Positions 5,853 through 7,296 of a stretch of DNA of 7,296 bases are shown piece after piece. A model generated the notes under the pieces. It worked only from the letters and a program-made list of their open reading frames with translations. It ran no database searches and was not told the DNA's origin. A program made the translations under genes and the position numbers. Source of the DNA: an uncultured Candidatus Peregrinibacteria bacterium (lineage in GTDB: Bacteria; Patescibacteriota; JACMRA01); the NCBI GenBank assembly GCA_937127165.1, contig CAKZLR010000038.1, positions 1 to 7,296 on the forward strand. Direction: 5' to 3'. The stretch's first letter is position 1. Each line of letters starts with the position of its first letter.

Positions 5853-6212
5853 ATGTCCAGAATCAAAAGAGGTACAATTGCACATAAACGAAGAAAGTAT
5901 CTTTTAGCTAGAGCTAAAGGTTATTTAGGCAGAGCCAAAACTAACTTTAGAGCAGCTAAGGAGAGGCTATTGCATGCTGAAAAAAATGCTTACAAAAGTC
6001 GTAAATTAAGAAAAAGAGAACTTAGAAGACTTTGGATTGCTAGGATAAATGGTGCTTTAGATCAAATTGGTTCAACTATAAGTTACAGTAGATTTATGGA
6101 TCAGCTAAAAAAAGCTGGTAATAGGTTGAACAGAAAATCATTATCTGAGATCGCCATTAGAGACATAGAATCTTTTAGAAAGATTGTGGAATCGTTAAGT
6201 GTTCCAAAATAA
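5853..6212 (+). CDS. rplT: Large ribosomal subunit protein bL20
   Basis: L20 binds 23S rRNA early and is needed for 50S assembly; in several bacteria it also represses its own operon. The 119-residue product is full length and highly conserved: MSRIKRGTIAHKRRKYLLARAKGYLGRAK at the N-terminus, then ELRRLWIARINGAL, SRFMDQLKKAGNRLNRKSLSEIA and a short C-terminal helix. The start is the ATG at 5853. No Shine-Dalgarno sequence is visible; the upstream bases contain only a small CTAGT-a-ACTAG palindrome (5839-5849). It is the last gene of the ribosomal cluster and faces dnaN convergently. Confidence 0.98.
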   Translation: MSRIKRGTIAHKRRKYLLARAKGYLGRAKTNFRAAKERLLHAEKNAYKSRKLRKRELRRLWIARINGALDQIGSTISYSRFMDQLKKAGNRLNRKSLSEIAIRDIESFRKIVESLSVPK

Positions 6213-6240
6213 CAACGTTTTTTATAGTTTATCTTTTCAT

Positions 6241-6263
6241 AAATCTTTGAGTTAGAGATTTTT
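6241..6263 (+). terminator. Terminator candidate after rplT
   Basis: AAATCT (6241-6246) and AGATTT (6256-6261) form a 6-bp stem with a 9-base loop, running into a T tract (6259-6263). It lies 28 bases after the rplT stop, where the ribosomal operon should end. The stem is short and mostly A/T, so the call is tentative. Confidence 0.35.
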
Positions 6264-6415
6264 GGTATGTTTCTTAAACTTTTTCCAGGTTAGAGGAATT
6301 GTCTGTTTAAATCAATATTTTGGAATTGCTATTGAGGTTTTATGTTCTGATTCTAAGATTAAGAAATTTTAAAAATCTACAATTTTTCAGAATGTCGATA
6401 AAGTTAGCTAATATT

Positions 6416-6433
6416 ATCTCGTTTATCTCGTTT
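6416..6433 (+). repeat. 9-bp perfect tandem repeat between rplT and dnaN
   Basis: ATCTCGTTT occurs twice in direct succession and is followed by further T residues. It sits 46 bases beyond the dnaN stop on the dnaN transcript side. The rest of the 6213-6478 spacer holds no gene that I can support. The repeat has no clear function and may be replication slippage. Confidence 0.6.
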
Positions 6434-6478
6434 TTATAAGACTATAACTAAAGGTAAACTTGGATAACAAGCTGTTTT

Positions 6479-7296
6479 TTATCTTAATCCACTGACTAAA
6501 TATATTTGTTGAGATTTTTGATTTTCTGGTGATAACAAAGAAGGTTTTAAAGGATTAGATTCCCATAAAATTCGTTCAGTTGAGACATTTGAAATATAGT
6601 CAATTAAATATTCTGAATTAAAGGACTGAGTCCAACTTTCTTGATTTCCTTCATAGTTTATTATGTTGATAGTACTCTCGCTAGAATAACCGTCGCTAGT
6701 GGTAGTTGATAATATCATTTGATTTTTAGCTGGTTCAACATGTAAAGTTACAGATTTATTGTTAGTATTCATTTTTGCTAAATAAAAGACCTGCCTTAAA
6801 GCATCTAGAGCTTCTTTTGTGTTTATCATAAAACTGCAAGCAAAACTTTGAGGCAGTATTTTATCGTAGTCTGGATAAATACCTTCTCCATATCTTATAG
6901 CTAACTGGCTTTCTTCAATTCTCACCCACAATAATTCACTCTCAAAAGTCATTTCTATTTCAGAAGATGAATTAACCATACTAGCAGTAATATTTAGACT
7001 TTTGGGATTAATAAGGTAATTTCTTTGACTTAGCTTTAAGTCTTCCACAACTTCTTCAACTCGCACATCTACAAGCATCTTAGCCATTCGATATCTATCT
7101 GTAGATACCACAGCAATCTGGTTTTTACCTAAGTTTAAAGTATAACAAATGTGCAAAAACTCTGGTTGATAAACGGTTCTAGGATTACCTACCGATACTT
7201 GAGCTATTTTATTAGTCTGAATAAAGGAATTACTATTTATAAAAAATTTAGCTTGAACTTTTTCTGGATTATTTTGAGGGGTAGTAAAATTAGATA
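6479..7296 (-). CDS. dnaN: DNA polymerase III beta subunit (sliding clamp), C-terminal part
   Basis: The sliding clamp is a ring-shaped dimer that tethers DNA polymerase to its template. The frame is open at the window edge, so the first domain and start are missing; about 271 residues remain, ending at the TAA at 6481-6479. Reading from the edge, a middle-domain segment contains VYQPEFLHICYTL (the position of RPVLxGVLLE in relatives), then VVSTDRYRMAKM (family ATDGHRLA). The domain II-III linker GIYPDYDKILP is diagnostic (GRFPDYRRVLP in E. coli). Domain III contains FNSEYLIDYISNV (family FNxxYLxDxLxxL) and ends SQQIYLVSGLR. The usual C-terminal VMPMRL, part of the partner-binding pocket, is replaced by LVSGLR, and the G-H of TDGHRL is R-Y. 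The gene is convergent to the ribosomal cluster, and an internal TTG at 7156 is not the real start. Confidence 0.93.
   Translation of the reverse strand, partial: SNFTTPQNNPEKVQAKFFINSNSFIQTNKIAQVSVGNPRTVYQPEFLHICYTLNLGKNQIAVVSTDRYRMAKMLVDVRVEEVVEDLKLSQRNYLINPKSLNITASMVNSSSEIEMTFESELLWVRIEESQLAIRYGEGIYPDYDKILPQSFACSFMINTKEALDALRQVFYLAKMNTNNKSVTLHVEPAKNQMILSTTTSDGYSSESTINIINYEGNQESWTQSFNSEYLIDYISNVSTERILWESNPLKPSLLSPENQKSQQIYLVSGLR

Noticed and set aside
6392..6439. Small + strand ORF encoding MSIKLANIISFISFL
   Set aside because: It has only 15 codons, no ribosome-binding site and is built largely on a 9-bp tandem repeat; probably chance.
6213..6478. tRNA or small RNA gene in the convergent spacer
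   Set aside because: No TpsiC-like GTTCRA motif, cloverleaf pairing or CCA end could be found on either strand.

Overview
This AT-rich window most likely comes from a Candidate Phyla Radiation (Patescibacteria) genome. The evidence is a strongly A/T-biased coding style, short divergent ribosomal proteins in an unusual order, almost no well-spaced Shine-Dalgarno sequences, and a large domain-shuffled surface protein. The exact phylum cannot be fixed from the sequence. The standard genetic code fits: the peptidase gene ends in TGA, other genes end in TAA or TAG, and no gene needs UGA to be read as an amino acid.

Bases 1-1840 hold the 3' end of a secreted surface protein gene. It encodes delta-60 (beta-propeller-like) repeats, a truncated-looking IPT/TIG domain and a cysteine-containing Ig-like stretch. 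An in-frame TAG at 686-688 then interrupts it. The same frame continues directly into a concanavalin A/LamG-type domain and a C-terminal beta-rich domain. This is either one gene with a nonsense codon (or sequencing error, or readthrough site) or two adjacent reading frames.

Bases 1841-2323 are a long, very AT-rich spacer. Its right end is a compact regulatory block: two 18-bp tandem repeats, then a near-consensus sigma-70 promoter (TTGACA, 17 bp, TAGAAT), then a leader with nested inverted repeats that ends 9 bases before the start codon. This block drives a membrane-anchored LysM/M23 cell-wall peptidase (2324-3961) with an unrecognised N-terminal region.

Bases 3962-6212 carry five ribosomal protein genes on the + strand: rplL (L7/L12), rpsB (S2), rpmG (L33), rpmI (L35) and rplT (L20). 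They probably form one operon. Their usual partners are absent here: rplJ before rplL, tsf after rpsB, infC before rpmI. The cluster therefore looks like fragments of three classical operons joined together.

Bases 6213-6478 are a convergent spacer with one weak terminator-like hairpin, a 9-bp tandem repeat and no gene. The minus strand from 7296 to 6479 encodes the C-terminal two thirds of the DNA polymerase III sliding clamp (dnaN), whose 5' end lies outside the window.
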